Below, in pieces: positions 1 to 9,275 of a stretch of DNA of 64,000 nucleotides. The DNA is taken from positions 20,005-84,004 of the forward strand of contig NZ_WFKJ01000006.1 of assembly GCF_009208075.1 (NCBI RefSeq), given 5' to 3'. Origin of the DNA: Poseidonibacter ostreae. GTDB taxonomy: Bacteria; Campylobacterota; Campylobacteria; Campylobacterales; Arcobacteraceae. Positions within the stretch are counted from its first letter, which is position 1, and each line of letters begins with the position of its first letter. Below the pieces are notes generated by a model. The model saw only the letters and a program-made list of their open reading frames with translations, was not told the origin of the DNA and searched no databases. The translations under genes were made by a program, and so were the position numbers.

Positions 1-632
1 AAAACTTTGATGATAATAAACTTTTAAAATATGAAAACCTTTTTACAGATGTATCAACTTTACCTCATTATGCTTATGTATTAGAAAGACACTCTAAATA
101 TAAAAAGCAATATTATATAAAACCTTTTAGAGCTACTATGAAAAATTATGACCTTAGTAAACAGGTTTTAATGTATGCAATTGGAAGACAAGAGAGTAGA
201 TTTATTCAATCTGCTGTCTCTTTTGCAACTGCACAAGGTGTAATGCAAATCATGCCGTTTTTATCAAAAGCCTTAGCAAAACAATTAAAAGAGCCATATA
301 ATATTTATGAACAGTTTTTGCCAGAAGTAAATTTAAAGTATGCAAATAAACATCTTGATTCTTTAACTAAACAATTTGATAACAACCCTTTATTTATAGC
401 TTATGCATATAATGGAGGTCCAGGTTATACAAGAAGTCAATTTAAACGTGGTCTTTTTAAAGAAAAAAATAGATTTGAACCATTTATGAGTATAGAACAA
501 ATTTCCTATGCAGAAACTAGAAAATATGGAAAAAAAGTTTTATCAAACTATTATATTTATAACAACCATCTAAATGAAGAAAATAAAGTAACTTTATCTT
601 CTATTTTTCAAAAGTTAATTTTGCCGAATTAG
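1..632 (+). CDS. Lytic murein transglycosylase, C-terminal part (5' truncated by window edge)
   Basis: The reading frame is open from the first bases of the window, so the gene begins upstream; an internal ATG at 138 is not its start. The visible part is a soluble lytic transglycosylase (Slt/lysozyme-like fold) that cleaves peptidoglycan in the periplasm to give 1,6-anhydromuropeptides. The family motifs are visible: the catalytic glutamate in QESRF, then GVMQIMP, then AYNGGPG. The upstream residues, ending YYIKPFRATM, look like the linker of a large Slt-type enzyme rather than a signal peptide. The 3' end overlaps the convergent lipoprotein gene by about 30 bp. The family assignment is firm; the exact subclass cannot be judged without the N-terminus. 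Confidence 0.9.
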   Translation, partial: NFDDNKLLKYENLFTDVSTLPHYAYVLERHSKYKKQYYIKPFRATMKNYDLSKQVLMYAIGRQESRFIQSAVSFATAQGVMQIMPFLSKALAKQLKEPYNIYEQFLPEVNLKYANKHLDSLTKQFDNNPLFIAYAYNGGPGYTRSQFKRGLFKEKNRFEPFMSIEQISYAETRKYGKKVLSNYYIYNNHLNEENKVTLSSIFQKLILPN

Positions 633-1080
633 AGTTTTTATTACTTAATGTAAGCGTTAAGTTATAAGTATTTTCTACTTGATTAAACTTTACAAGGTAG
701 TATTTTCCCCAAGTGTTTTTTGATAATATATCTTTATATCTTTCATCATTAGCTGCTATTTCTTCAATAGATTTTGGCTTTTGTTCATTTAAAGTAAAAG
801 AGTATCCATTTTCATTTATATCTTGATTATCTTGATTAACAAAATATACAGATGTAACAAACACTTCATCTTTAGAATTAAACTCTTTAATATCTGTATT
901 ATTTAAGTAAGTTGCCCATAAAAGAGCTTTTTGCTCTTTATTTATGATTACATCAGCTTTTTTAGTATACTGCATAGCTTTAGCTTCAATTTCATTTTTA
1001 TTAAAATGCTTTAAGGCAGTAGTTGATGAGCATCCTATAAATATTGTTGATAATATTGATATAGATAAAGTTTTGTACAT
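601..1080 (-). CDS. Putative lipoprotein, function unknown
   Basis: A 159-residue protein with a short positively charged N-terminus, a hydrophobic stretch and a lipobox (FIGC, Cys about residue 17), so it is likely exported and lipid-modified by Lgt (encoded in this window). The rest is polar, with no motif I recognise. It ends inside the convergent transglycosylase gene. It starts 20 bp downstream of the glnS stop on the same strand and may be co-transcribed with it. Confidence 0.75.
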   Translation of the reverse strand: MYKTLSISILSTIFIGCSSTTALKHFNKNEIEAKAMQYTKKADVIINKEQKALLWATYLNNTDIKEFNSKDEVFVTSVYFVNQDNQDINENGYSFTLNEQKPKSIEEIAANDERYKDILSKNTWGKYYLVKFNQVENTYNLTLTLSNKNSNSAKLTFEK

Positions 1081-1099
1081 ATATTAACCTTTTTATTTA

Positions 1100-3373
1100 T
1101 TATTTTAACTTTTGTGCTACAAGCTTATTAACTACTTGTGGGTTTGCTTTTCCGCCAGTACTTTTTAATACTTGACCAACAAAGAAACCTAAAAGCTTTG
1201 TATTTCCATTTTTAAATTTAGCAACATTATCTGGATTTTTTTCAATAATTTCATCGATAATTGGTGAAATTATAGCAGGGTCACTAATTTGTACAAGTCC
1301 TTTATCTTCAACTATTTTTGTTGGGTTTTCTCCACTTTTTACCATTTCTTCAAATACTTGTTTTGCAATTTTACTCGATATCGTGCCATCATCAAGGATT
1401 TTTACAAGTTGAGATATTTGACTTGCTGTAAATTTAAGTTCAGATGTATCTTTTTCTTTTAACTCTCTTGCTACTTCTGTTACAACAATATTTGCTAAAC
1501 TAATAGGACTATTTAATGTTGTTAAACACTCTTGATAAAATGATGAAAGCTTTTCATCCCGTGCTAAAATATTTGCTACTTCATTATTTAATCCAAACTC
1601 TTTTGAATACTTTTCAAATAATGCTTTTTCTTCATCACTCATAGCTGTAACTTCTCCAACTATTTGTTCATTTTTAGCTTGTATTTTTACTTGAGTATTT
1701 TCTTTGTTTTTTTGCTCAGGTTTTTCAACTTTTGTTTTTTTACCCCAAGAGTCTTTAAGTCCAACTATTTTATTAAAGACAGGTTTTTCATCACTATAAT
1801 CAATTGGATCAGCATAAAAATACCCTTGTCTTTCAAACTGGAATCTTTCATCTATTTTTTCAAGTATAACAGCAGGCTCAATAAGTGCATTTTTAATAAC
1901 TTTTAATGAATTAGGATTTAAATCTTCAATTCCCTCAGGAGCTTCATTTTTAAATAATCTATCATAAAGTCTTACTTCAACTTTTTTTGCTGCTTTTGAA
2001 CATACCCATTGAATAGCACTTTTTACTTTAATTCCACTAGTATCACTTCCACTTTTAGAATTAGGATAATATTCAGCTTTTATTTCTGTAATATTTCCAT
2101 CTGAGTCTTTTATAACTTCTTTGCAAGAGATTATATATCCATGTCTAAGTCGAACTGCTTGTGTAGGAGTTAAACGAAAATATCCTTTTTCAGGATTTTG
2201 GGAAAAATCATCACGTTCAATAAAAATCTCACGTGAGAAAGGTACTTTTCTTGAACCCTCTTTTGGAACATCATGTGGATAGTATGAAGCATCAAGTTCT
2301 TCACTACCTTCATAGTTTTCTATTGTAACTTTAAGTGGGTCAAGTACTGTTAATACTCTAGGTACTTTTTTATTTAAATCATCTCTAATACAAAATTCTA
2401 GTTGTGCAACATCAACCATTGAATTAGCTTTAGCAACTCCAATTTGATCACAAAAATTTAAAATAGATTCTTTTGTATACCCTTTTCTTTTGTATCCAGC
2501 GATTGTAGGCATTCTTGGATCATCCCAACCATTTACATATTTACCATCAACTAATTCTAAAAGTTTTCTTTTACTCATTACTGTATAGTTTATTCCAAGA
2601 CGAGCAAATTCATGTTGGTATGGTCGAGGTAATTCTAGTTTTAAAGTATCTAATACCCAGTTATAAATATCACGGTTATTTTCAAACTCTAGCGTACAAA
2701 TAGAGTGAGAAACATTTTCAATATAATCAGATAAACAATGAGCAAAATCATACATTGGATAAATACACCATTTATCCCCTGCTCTAAAATGATGAGCATG
2801 TCTAATACGATATAAAAGAGGATCTCTAAGCTTCATATTAGCAGCACCCATATCAATTTTTGCTCTTAATACATGTTCTCCATCTTTAAATTCGCCATTT
2901 TTCATTCTTTCAAAAAGGTCTAAGTTTTCTTCAATAGTTCTATTAGCAAATTTACTTCGAACTCCTGCTTGTGTAACAGTTCCCCTATTCTCACGCATTT
3001 GTTCTTCATTTACGCTATCAACATATGCCTTATTGATTTTAATAAGTTTAACAGCATAATCATATATTTTATCAAAATAATCAGAAGTAAAACATACGTT
3101 TTCTCCCCAATCAAATCCAAGCCAAGAAACAGCATCTTTTAAAGCTTCTACATATTTCGTATCTTCTTTAGTTGGGTTTGTATCGTCCATTCTAAGATTA
3201 CAATGACCCTTGAAGTCTGATGCAATACCAAAATTTATACAAATAGATTTTGCATGCCCTATGTGAGGAAAGCCATTTGGCTCAGGTGGAAATCTAGTAA
3301 TAACTTCTTTATATTTGCCAGAGTTTAAGTCCTCATTTACTATTGCATGTAAAAAATCTTTATTTTCACTCAT
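1100..3373 (-). CDS. glnS: Glutaminyl-tRNA synthetase with C-terminal YqeY/GatB-tail domain
   Basis: Class I aminoacyl-tRNA synthetase charging tRNA-Gln in the cytoplasm. The HIGH motif is at residues 37-40 and a VMSKR version of KMSKS at 265-269; the body up to the VGLKDSW segment matches ordinary GlnRS. The protein is 757 residues, about 200 longer than the E. coli enzyme. After a Lys/Glu-rich linker, the extra part is a YqeY-like domain of the kind that forms the tail of GatB, ending with KLLGFFVGQV and GGKANPQVV. A similar fusion is known in Deinococcus GlnRS, where the tail helps bind tRNA. Several relatives (Helicobacter, Campylobacter) lack GlnRS and use GatCAB, so its presence is notable. 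A tRNA-Gln gene lies at 15812. Confidence 0.95.
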   Translation of the reverse strand: MSENKDFLHAIVNEDLNSGKYKEVITRFPPEPNGFPHIGHAKSICINFGIASDFKGHCNLRMDDTNPTKEDTKYVEALKDAVSWLGFDWGENVCFTSDYFDKIYDYAVKLIKINKAYVDSVNEEQMRENRGTVTQAGVRSKFANRTIEENLDLFERMKNGEFKDGEHVLRAKIDMGAANMKLRDPLLYRIRHAHHFRAGDKWCIYPMYDFAHCLSDYIENVSHSICTLEFENNRDIYNWVLDTLKLELPRPYQHEFARLGINYTVMSKRKLLELVDGKYVNGWDDPRMPTIAGYKRKGYTKESILNFCDQIGVAKANSMVDVAQLEFCIRDDLNKKVPRVLTVLDPLKVTIENYEGSEELDASYYPHDVPKEGSRKVPFSREIFIERDDFSQNPEKGYFRLTPTQAVRLRHGYIISCKEVIKDSDGNITEIKAEYYPNSKSGSDTSGIKVKSAIQWVCSKAAKKVEVRLYDRLFKNEAPEGIEDLNPNSLKVIKNALIEPAVILEKIDERFQFERQGYFYADPIDYSDEKPVFNKIVGLKDSWGKKTKVEKPEQKNKENTQVKIQAKNEQIVGEVTAMSDEEKALFEKYSKEFGLNNEVANILARDEKLSSFYQECLTTLNSPISLANIVVTEVARELKEKDTSELKFTASQISQLVKILDDGTISSKIAKQVFEEMVKSGENPTKIVEDKGLVQISDPAIISPIIDEIIEKNPDNVAKFKNGNTKLLGFFVGQVLKSTGGKANPQVVNKLVAQKLK

Positions 3374-3521
3374 TCTTATTAAACCTTTTGATTTTGATAC
3401 TTTTTTAAGAGTTGTATTTTATCTTATTTGTGCTTATATAATCTAAGGATTTAGCATTAGAATAATAAAATAAACTGCTATATAAATATACTTTAACCCT
3501 ACTTTAGATAAAATCCATTTT

Positions 3522-4019
3522 ATGAATAAAAAAAGATTAGTAGTGGCCTTCTCAGGACCATCAAATAGTGGAAAAACAACAGCAATAGTAAAAGTGTCAA
3601 ATATTCTACAAGATAGAGGTTTTAAAGTTTGTATTATTAAACATGATCCAAAAGATAAAGCTATGTTTGATAGACCAGGAAAAGATTCGTTTAAATTTGG
3701 GGAAACAGGTGCAGATGTTGCAGTTGTAAGTCCAAATAAAACTACTTTATTAAAAAAACAAACTTCAACAATTGATGAAATGATTGATTTATTTGATGAT
3801 TTTGATTACTTATTAGTTGAGGGTTTAAAAACTTTAGACTTACCTAGAATTTCTATTTTTAGAAATAGTTTAAATGAAGATTACTTTAAAGTAACAGATG
3901 CAATAGCTAGCGATGATACTATTAATGATGATGATATTCCATCAACAATTGACAGATTAAACTTAAACTCTCCAGAAGATATGATTATCTGGATTGATAA
4001 AAACGCAAAGAGAGTATAA
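3522..4019 (+). CDS. mobB: Molybdopterin-guanine dinucleotide biosynthesis protein MobB
   Basis: A 165-residue P-loop GTP-binding protein that assists MobA in attaching GMP to molybdopterin. The Walker A loop GPSNSGKTT is at residues 12-20, followed by the MobB-type IIKHD and [14 protein letters not shown] segments. It is first in a tight run mobB-fbp-small protein-metG; fbp begins two bases after its stop. No molybdoenzyme gene is nearby, so its position reflects operon layout rather than pathway. Confidence 0.92.
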   Translation: MNKKRLVVAFSGPSNSGKTTAIVKVSNILQDRGFKVCIIKHDPKDKAMFDRPGKDSFKFGETGADVAVVSPNKTTLLKKQTSTIDEMIDLFDDFDYLLVEGLKTLDLPRISIFRNSLNEDYFKVTDAIASDDTINDDDIPSTIDRLNLNSPEDMIIWIDKNAKRV

Positions 4020-4021
4020 AT

Positions 4022-4864
4022 ATGCAAGATATAATTAAAGCAATAGAAGAAGCAAGTATTAAGATTAAAGAGTTAATTGAAACTGGTGATACAGGAAAAA
4101 GTGAACAAGAAAATTCAACTGGTGATACTCAATTAAAACTTGATATTGCAAGTGATGTAATTATTGAAGATATATTTAAAACAATTCCAAGTATTAAAGC
4201 TATTGTTTCTGAAGAACAAGAAGAGATTGTTAATTTAAATGAAAATGGTGAATATTTAATTGCTTACGATCCATTAGATGGTTCATCTTTAGTAGATGTA
4301 AATTTATCTGTTGGTTCTATTTACGGAATTTATAAAGATAATTTTGATGCTAAAAGTATTATAGCTTCTGTTTATGTTGTATTTGGTCCACGAGTTGAAA
4401 TGGTAGTTGCTATTGATGATGTTAAAATGTATAGATTAAAAAAAGGAAAATTTGAATTTATTCAAACTATTACTTTAGATGAAAAAGGAAAGCTTAATGC
4501 ACCAGGTTCAACACAAAACTGTTGGGCTCCTTTTCATAAACAATTAATTGATGATATTTTTAATGATGGTTACAGATTAAGATACTCTGGTGGTATGGTT
4601 CCTGATTTACACCAGATTTTACTTAAAGGTGGTGGTTTATTCTCTTATCCAGGAACTACAGATAGACCAAAAGGTAAATTAAGACAATTATTTGAAGTAT
4701 TCCCATTTGCTTATACTTATGAAAAAGCAAATGGTCAAGCAGTTGATGGTTTTAAAAGAGCTTTAGAAGTTGAAACTACACATATCCATGATACAACTCC
4801 TTGTTTCTTTGGTTCAAATACTGAGATTAATAGAGTTTTAGAAGTTTATAAAAAGAATGGATAA
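4022..4864 (+). CDS. fbp: Fructose-1,6-bisphosphatase, class I
   Basis: Hydrolyses fructose-1,6-bisphosphate to fructose-6-phosphate in gluconeogenesis. The metal-binding signature DPLDGSS is at residues 83-89, preceded by the SEEQEE acidic loop that also binds metal; the substrate-site segment around YSGGMVPD and [10 protein letters not shown] is present. At 280 residues it is a compact class I enzyme. It fits physiologically with pckA and oadGAB further along. The next small gene starts within its last codons, an 8-bp overlap. Confidence 0.95.
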   Translation: MQDIIKAIEEASIKIKELIETGDTGKSEQENSTGDTQLKLDIASDVIIEDIFKTIPSIKAIVSEEQEEIVNLNENGEYLIAYDPLDGSSLVDVNLSVGSIYGIYKDNFDAKSIIASVYVVFGPRVEMVVAIDDVKMYRLKKGKFEFIQTITLDEKGKLNAPGSTQNCWAPFHKQLIDDIFNDGYRLRYSGGMVPDLHQILLKGGGLFSYPGTTDRPKGKLRQLFEVFPFAYTYEKANGQAVDGFKRALEVETTHIHDTTPCFFGSNTEINRVLEVYKKNG

Positions 4865-5063
4865 AACAAACGACATAGTTATTGACGAGTGGGAAATAAA
4901 GCTTGATCAAAAACTAGTTGAAATAAAAGAGTGTCAAACAAGTAATTCCTTAGAGTCATGTACTCCATGTGATAAGTTTTTTGACTGTGACTTAAGAAAG
5001 AAATACGTCCTGGCTGTTTATTCATCAATGAATAAAGGTGCTGGCGGTGGCTTTGAATTTTAA
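4857..5063 (+). CDS. Small cysteine-containing protein of unknown function
   Basis: A 68-residue ORF starting inside the end of fbp and ending 27 bp before metG, so it is probably translated from the same message. It contains a Cys cluster (CTPC, then a further Cys in FFDCDL) and ends in a Gly-rich tail, GAGGGFEF. The spacing of the cysteines suggests metal binding, which is inference. I do not recognise a named family. Its firm operon position and codon use like its neighbours argue that it is real. Confidence 0.75.
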   Translation: MDKTNDIVIDEWEIKLDQKLVEIKECQTSNSLESCTPCDKFFDCDLRKKYVLAVYSSMNKGAGGGFEF

Positions 5064-5090
5064 TATTATAATTTATAAAAGAGGTAAATA

Positions 5091-7046
5091 ATGGAAGAAT
5101 CTTGTAAAAATGTTTATATAACAACACCAATATATTATGTAAATGATATAGCACATATAGGACACGCTTATACAACGATTATAGCAGATATGCTAGCTAG
5201 ATATTCAAGATTAACAGGTGCGAATACTTATTTTTTAACTGGAACTGATGAGCATGGTCAAAAGATTGCACAAAGTGCAGAACAAAGAGGAAAAACTCCT
5301 AAAGAGTATGCTGATGAAGTTTCTGGAAAGTTCAAAGCTTTATGGGATGATTTTGATATTTCTTATGATAAGTTTATTAGAACTACAGATGATGAGCATA
5401 AAACTGGTGTTCAAGCAGCATTCCAAAAGATGTATGATAAAGGTGACATTTATAAAGGTGATTATGAAGGTTATTACTGTGTATCATGTGAGACATTCTT
5501 TACTGAAAAACAGTTAGTTGATGAGCAGTTTTGTCCTGATTGTGGAAAGCCTACAAATATTGTAAAAGAAGAGAGTTATTTCTTTAAATTATCTGCTTAT
5601 GAAGATAAACTAATTAAGTGGTATGAAGAGAATGAAGACTGTATTCTTCCAAGATCTAAGAAAAATGAAATTGTAAACTTTGTTCAAGGTGGATTAAGAG
5701 ACTTATCAATCTCTAGAACTTCTTTTGATTGGGGTGTTAAACTTCCTGAAGCTATGAATGAGCCAAAGCATGTTATGTATGTTTGGCTTGATGCTTTAAT
5801 GAACTATATTACTGCACTTGGATACGGAACTGATGAAAAAGAGATGGGACACTGGCCTGCTTCTACTCATCTAGTAGGAAAAGATATTTTACGATTCCAT
5901 GCTATTTATTGGCCAGCATTCTTAATGTCTTTAGACTTACCATTACCAAAGCATATTGCAGCTCATGGATGGTGGACTCGAGATGGTGAGAAAATGTCTA
6001 AATCAAAAGGTAATGTAGTTGATCCAAAACTTGTAGCTGATGCTTACGGTTTAGATGCATTTAGATACTTCATGCTAAGAGAAGTTCCTTTTGGTCAAGA
6101 TGGTGACTTTTCACAAAAAGCTTTAATGGATAGAATCAACTCTGACTTAGGAAATGATTTAGGAAACTTATTAAACAGAATTTCTGGAATGAGTGGAAAA
6201 TATTTTGACTTTAAAGTATCTTCAAAAGATGTTAAAAAGTTCCATCAAAAAGAGTTAGATGAAGTAGAAGAAATTTTTGAAAATATAGAAGAATATCTAT
6301 ACAAAATGCAATTAAATAGATATTTGGAAGATATTTGGAAAGTATTAACTATTGCAAATAAAGCAATTGGTGATTATGAACCTTGGAACTTAATGAAAGA
6401 AGGTAAAAGTGATGAAGCTATGGCCTTAGTTGCTTTAATTACAAATATCATGGCTAGAGTTTCACTTCTTTTAGATTCTGTAATGCCTGATAAGATTGCT
6501 AAAATTGCAGCTTCTTTAGGAATTACTATTGATAATAAAACTTATACATCTTTAATATTAAATAAAGAATTAATAGCTGATACAACTATTACAAAAGTTG
6601 AGCAACTTTTCCCTAGAATTGAAGAAATTCTTTTAGAACAAGCAAAACCTGCAGTTGTTGAAAAAGCTGTTGCAGAAGTTAAAGCTTCAAAAAAAGAAGA
6701 TAAAGTTGAAGAAGATGATAACTTAATCACAATTGATAAGTTTTTTGAAACATCTTTAAAAATAGGAACTATTGTAGAAGCCCAAGAAGTTCCAAAATCT
6801 AAAAAACTTTTAAAATTACAAGTTGATTTAGGTGAAGGAAGAAATAGACAAATCTTAGCAGGTATAAAAGAGTTTTATAATGCAGATGATTTAGTAGGAA
6901 CACAAGCATGTGTTGTTGCAAATTTAAAGCCAGCTAAATTAATGGGAATGCTAAGTGAAGGAATGTTAATGGCTGCAAAAGATGAAAATGGTTTATCTTT
7001 AATAAGACCAGAAGCTCCAAAAGAAATTGGAACTAAAATAAGCTAG
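5091..7046 (+). CDS. metG: Methionyl-tRNA synthetase with C-terminal tRNA-binding domain
   Basis: Class I synthetase charging tRNA-Met. The HIGH motif is at residues 22-25, and KMSKS at 301-305. One zinc knuckle is seen (CVSC ... CPDC, about residues 126-147). After the anticodon-binding domain and an Ala/Lys/Glu-rich linker, residues from about 545 onwards form an EMAP/Arc1p-like OB-fold tRNA-binding domain (IGTIVEAQEVPKSKKLLKL and onward), which usually supports dimerisation and tRNA capture. A Shine-Dalgarno AGAGG lies 7 bp before the ATG. The next gene's GTG overlaps the stop by one base. Confidence 0.97.
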   Translation: MEESCKNVYITTPIYYVNDIAHIGHAYTTIIADMLARYSRLTGANTYFLTGTDEHGQKIAQSAEQRGKTPKEYADEVSGKFKALWDDFDISYDKFIRTTDDEHKTGVQAAFQKMYDKGDIYKGDYEGYYCVSCETFFTEKQLVDEQFCPDCGKPTNIVKEESYFFKLSAYEDKLIKWYEENEDCILPRSKKNEIVNFVQGGLRDLSISRTSFDWGVKLPEAMNEPKHVMYVWLDALMNYITALGYGTDEKEMGHWPASTHLVGKDILRFHAIYWPAFLMSLDLPLPKHIAAHGWWTRDGEKMSKSKGNVVDPKLVADAYGLDAFRYFMLREVPFGQDGDFSQKALMDRINSDLGNDLGNLLNRISGMSGKYFDFKVSSKDVKKFHQKELDEVEEIFENIEEYLYKMQLNRYLEDIWKVLTIANKAIGDYEPWNLMKEGKSDEAMALVALITNIMARVSLLLDSVMPDKIAKIAASLGITIDNKTYTSLILNKELIADTTITKVEQLFPRIEEILLEQAKPAVVEKAVAEVKASKKEDKVEEDDNLITIDKFFETSLKIGTIVEAQEVPKSKKLLKLQVDLGEGRNRQILAGIKEFYNADDLVGTQACVVANLKPAKLMGMLSEGMLMAAKDENGLSLIRPEAPKEIGTKIS

Positions 7047-8038
7047 TGAAAATCACTTCTATTATAGATATTATTGATGGAAAACTTTTAAATTCTCCAT
7101 CAATATCTTTTATATACTCTTTTAAAACTAATGTATCAAAAGTAAAAGAAGGTGACCTTTTTATAGCTTATAATTTGGATGATATCCAATTAGCTATCCA
7201 AAAAGGTGCTTTTGCAATAATAGTAGAAAATATTTATCCTATTGTCGATAAAGAAATTGCTTGGATAAAAGTAGATAGTCTTAATACCTCTGTAATAAAA
7301 CTAATTAGATATAAACTTGCACATTTTAATTTAGAAGCTTTTTTTTGTGATGAAATAAGTAATGAATTTCTAAAAAACTTTTCTTCTTTATCAAATAAAA
7401 AAATAAAAATTATTCCAAAAAATTTAAAAGGTTTTGTTCCTATACTTGAAGATATTGATGATGAAACAATCCTATTTTCAAGTAATAATGAAGTATTAGA
7501 TAAAATATACCCAAATAACTTAAAGTTTGAAAATGAAGATTTTTTAGTCTCAAATTTACTTAAGCATTCACTTTTTGAAACCTCTTTCACATTTAAAAAT
7601 AAGTATTTCCAAAGAGTTAAAATTCCAAGTATTTATATTGAAAGTTTTATAAGAGTTTATAATTTTTTAGATATAAAGGAGTTTGATGATTCAAAATTGA
7701 AAAATATTAATCTTTTTAAAACAATATTTTTAGATAAGAATTTTAATATTGTTGAATTTGGGAAATCAGATAAATTTATTATTACATCAAATAATATCTC
7801 TTTAGTAGAAAAAGAGATTTCTTATTTAAAAAGTAGATTTACTTATGGAAAGATAATTTATATAACTTCTTCTTATAATGAATGTTTACCAAAAGAGCAA
7901 ATTATCTTAAAAGATATTTCTGAAATAAAAAATATTTTTAAAAAGAACTCTTTTAATGCTTCTTATATCTTTGGGTTTGATTCTGTAAATATTGAAGAAA
8001 ATTTATCAAAAGTAGAAAAAGAGCTAACTCTTTTCTAG
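7046..8038 (+). CDS. Mur ligase N-terminal-domain-like protein, function unknown
   Basis: A 330-residue protein starting at GTG, which shares its first base with the metG stop (TAGTG), so it is translationally coupled. Residues about 27-65 (KTNVSKVKEGDLFIAYNL ... AIQKGAFAIIVE) resemble the UDP-MurNAc-binding N-domain of MurE/MurF, where the pattern is S-x-K-V-x-x-G-D-L-F-x-A followed by A-x-x-x-G-A. There is no P-loop or Mur ATPase domain, so it cannot be a Mur ligase in itself. A peptidoglycan-related or regulatory role is possible but unproven. Confidence 0.7.
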   Translation: MKITSIIDIIDGKLLNSPSISFIYSFKTNVSKVKEGDLFIAYNLDDIQLAIQKGAFAIIVENIYPIVDKEIAWIKVDSLNTSVIKLIRYKLAHFNLEAFFCDEISNEFLKNFSSLSNKKIKIIPKNLKGFVPILEDIDDETILFSSNNEVLDKIYPNNLKFENEDFLVSNLLKHSLFETSFTFKNKYFQRVKIPSIYIESFIRVYNFLDIKEFDDSKLKNINLFKTIFLDKNFNIVEFGKSDKFIITSNNISLVEKEISYLKSRFTYGKIIYITSSYNECLPKEQIILKDISEIKNIFKKNSFNASYIFGFDSVNIEENLSKVEKELTLF

Positions 8039-8054
8039 ATTTGAAATCAATTTT

Positions 8055-8711
8055 CTAATATATTGTTCCAAAAGTACTTATTACTTTTCCTACAATTTTA
8101 ATATCAGAATTATTTAATACTTGTGATGGATAGTCTTTATTATCTGAAATGATATCTAGGTTACCATCAACTCTTTTTTGTATTCTTTTTACAAATAATC
8201 CATGAACAGTAGTAAATGCATATATTCCATCTCTTGAACAATCATTTTTTGTTTTATCTAAAAATATGATATTATCATCGTTTAGTGTAGGTTCCATTGA
8301 GTCCCCTACTACATTTATTGCATCAATATTTTTTAAATTATCTTTTCCACCTAATCTATCAATAAAATATGCAGGAACTTCTAAAGATTCAAAATCATCA
8401 TCATTTTCATATGCACCGCCACCAGCACTAACAGCAACTTCAGGAAAATACTTTATCCAGTATTTGTCTGTACTATCTACTAATGAACCTGGATTTTGGT
8501 TGTAAAGAAGCCAATTTATTGATATTTTCTTTTTTGCACAAAAATTTAATATATTAGAGTATGGAATCTTCCCTCTATTTTTCATTGTTGCAAAATTTGC
8601 TTGCGATAATTCTAAAGAAGTTGCCACATCTTTATCGAATATTTTTCCATTTACTCCATCAGCACTTAGTATATCTTTTAATTTATCTATGATTTCACTT
8701 ACAATAAGCAT
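8055..8711 (-). CDS. S24-family (LexA/CI-like) transcriptional regulator
   Basis: A 218-residue repressor-like protein. The N-terminal part (about residues 20-70) is a phage-CI-type HTH domain. The C-terminal part is a LexA/UmuD/S24 peptidase: the self-cleavage Ala-Gly pair is at 96-97 (VSAGGG), the catalytic Ser in GDSMEPT at 138, and the catalytic Lys in FVKRI at 175. Such proteins are inactivated by RecA-stimulated self-cleavage after DNA damage. It is not a canonical LexA, since its HTH is of CI type. It reads away from a 31-codon ORF, and an AT-rich dyad lies between them. It converges on the Mur-like gene. Confidence 0.88.
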   Translation of the reverse strand: MLIVSEIIDKLKDILSADGVNGKIFDKDVATSLELSQANFATMKNRGKIPYSNILNFCAKKKISINWLLYNQNPGSLVDSTDKYWIKYFPEVAVSAGGGAYENDDDFESLEVPAYFIDRLGGKDNLKNIDAINVVGDSMEPTLNDDNIIFLDKTKNDCSRDGIYAFTTVHGLFVKRIQKRVDGNLDIISDNKDYPSQVLNNSDIKIVGKVISTFGTIY

Positions 8712-8757
8712 TTTAAATCCTTTTACATAGTCTTTACATAATTATATTACAAAATGC

Positions 8758-8787
8758 AATATTTTTCAAGTACTTTTGGAAAATATT
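8758..8787. promoter_or_regulatory. Hyphenated dyad, candidate operator of the S24 regulator
   Basis: An imperfect 30-bp inverted repeat: AATATTTT-T-CAA on the left pairs with TTG-G-AAAATATT on the right around a 6-bp centre (11 of 12 positions match). It sits between the S24 regulator start (8711) and the 31-codon ORF (8824), a normal place for an autoregulatory operator. That the regulator binds it is inference. Confidence 0.45.
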
Positions 8788-8823
8788 ATAGAATTTGAAA
8801 TATTAAATACAAAAGGACACAAA

Positions 8824-8919
8824 ATGGCAAGAAAAATTATTGAAACAAGAAATAACGTTATGAATTTTTTTCATAAAGTTGACACTTTAATTTACCAGTT
8901 TGGAGATAAAGTATTATAA
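8824..8919 (+). CDS. 31-residue small protein of unknown function
   Basis: A short ORF, too short for routine gene finders, beginning MARKIIETRNNVMNFFHKVD and ending FGDKVL. It has a good ribosome site (AAGGA, 7 bp before the ATG). It is basic and amphipathic in its first half, with no signal peptide. It is divergent from the S24 regulator with a dyad between, so it may be under that regulator's control. Function unknown. Evidence for it being real is the Shine-Dalgarno, the position and the clean codons. Confidence 0.5.
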   Translation: MARKIIETRNNVMNFFHKVDTLIYQFGDKVL

Positions 8920-9032
8920 AAAATTCAAATTTAACAATTTAATAAAAATCAAAGATAAGTATAAATGTTAATAAAGCTAGTTTAATATATTATTACACTA
9001 ATAATCACATTGTGGTAACCACGGAGAAAGTT

Positions 9033-9275
9033 ATGGAAATAAACTTAGTTACGGAAGCATTGAAATTTATGGCATTAGGAATGGGTGTTGTATTCTCATT
9101 TTTAATTATTATGATTTTTGTGCTTAAAGCTCAGGCTGCATTATTAACAAAATATTTTCCTGAAAAGAAAATAGAGCCAGTAAAAAGGCCAAATACAAAT
9201 GCATCATCTAATGAAACTGCAAAAGTAGCTGCTATTGTCGCAGCTGTACAGCATCACAAAAATCTAAAAGGTTAA
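9033..9275 (+). CDS. oadG: Oxaloacetate decarboxylase gamma subunit (Na+ pump)
   Basis: An 80-residue single-span membrane protein, the small subunit that holds OadA to OadB in the sodium-pumping decarboxylase. The membrane segment is in the first third (FMALGMGVVFSFLIIMIF), followed by a polar tail ending in HHKNLKG, where histidines are usual for metal binding. I place the start at the ATG at 9033, which has GGAG six bases upstream; an in-frame GTG at 9012 is open but has no ribosome site. oadA begins at its stop. Confidence 0.88.
   Translation: MEINLVTEALKFMALGMGVVFSFLIIMIFVLKAQAALLTKYFPEKKIEPVKRPNTNASSNETAKVAAIVAAVQHHKNLKG

Noticed and set aside
1664..1906. 80-codon ORF on the plus strand inside glnS
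   Set aside because: It is antisense to a well-conserved synthetase; its Phe-rich composition is the shadow of Lys/Glu codons.
9012..9032. Longer oadG start at GTG 9012
   Set aside because: No ribosome site there, whereas GGAG precedes the ATG at 9033.
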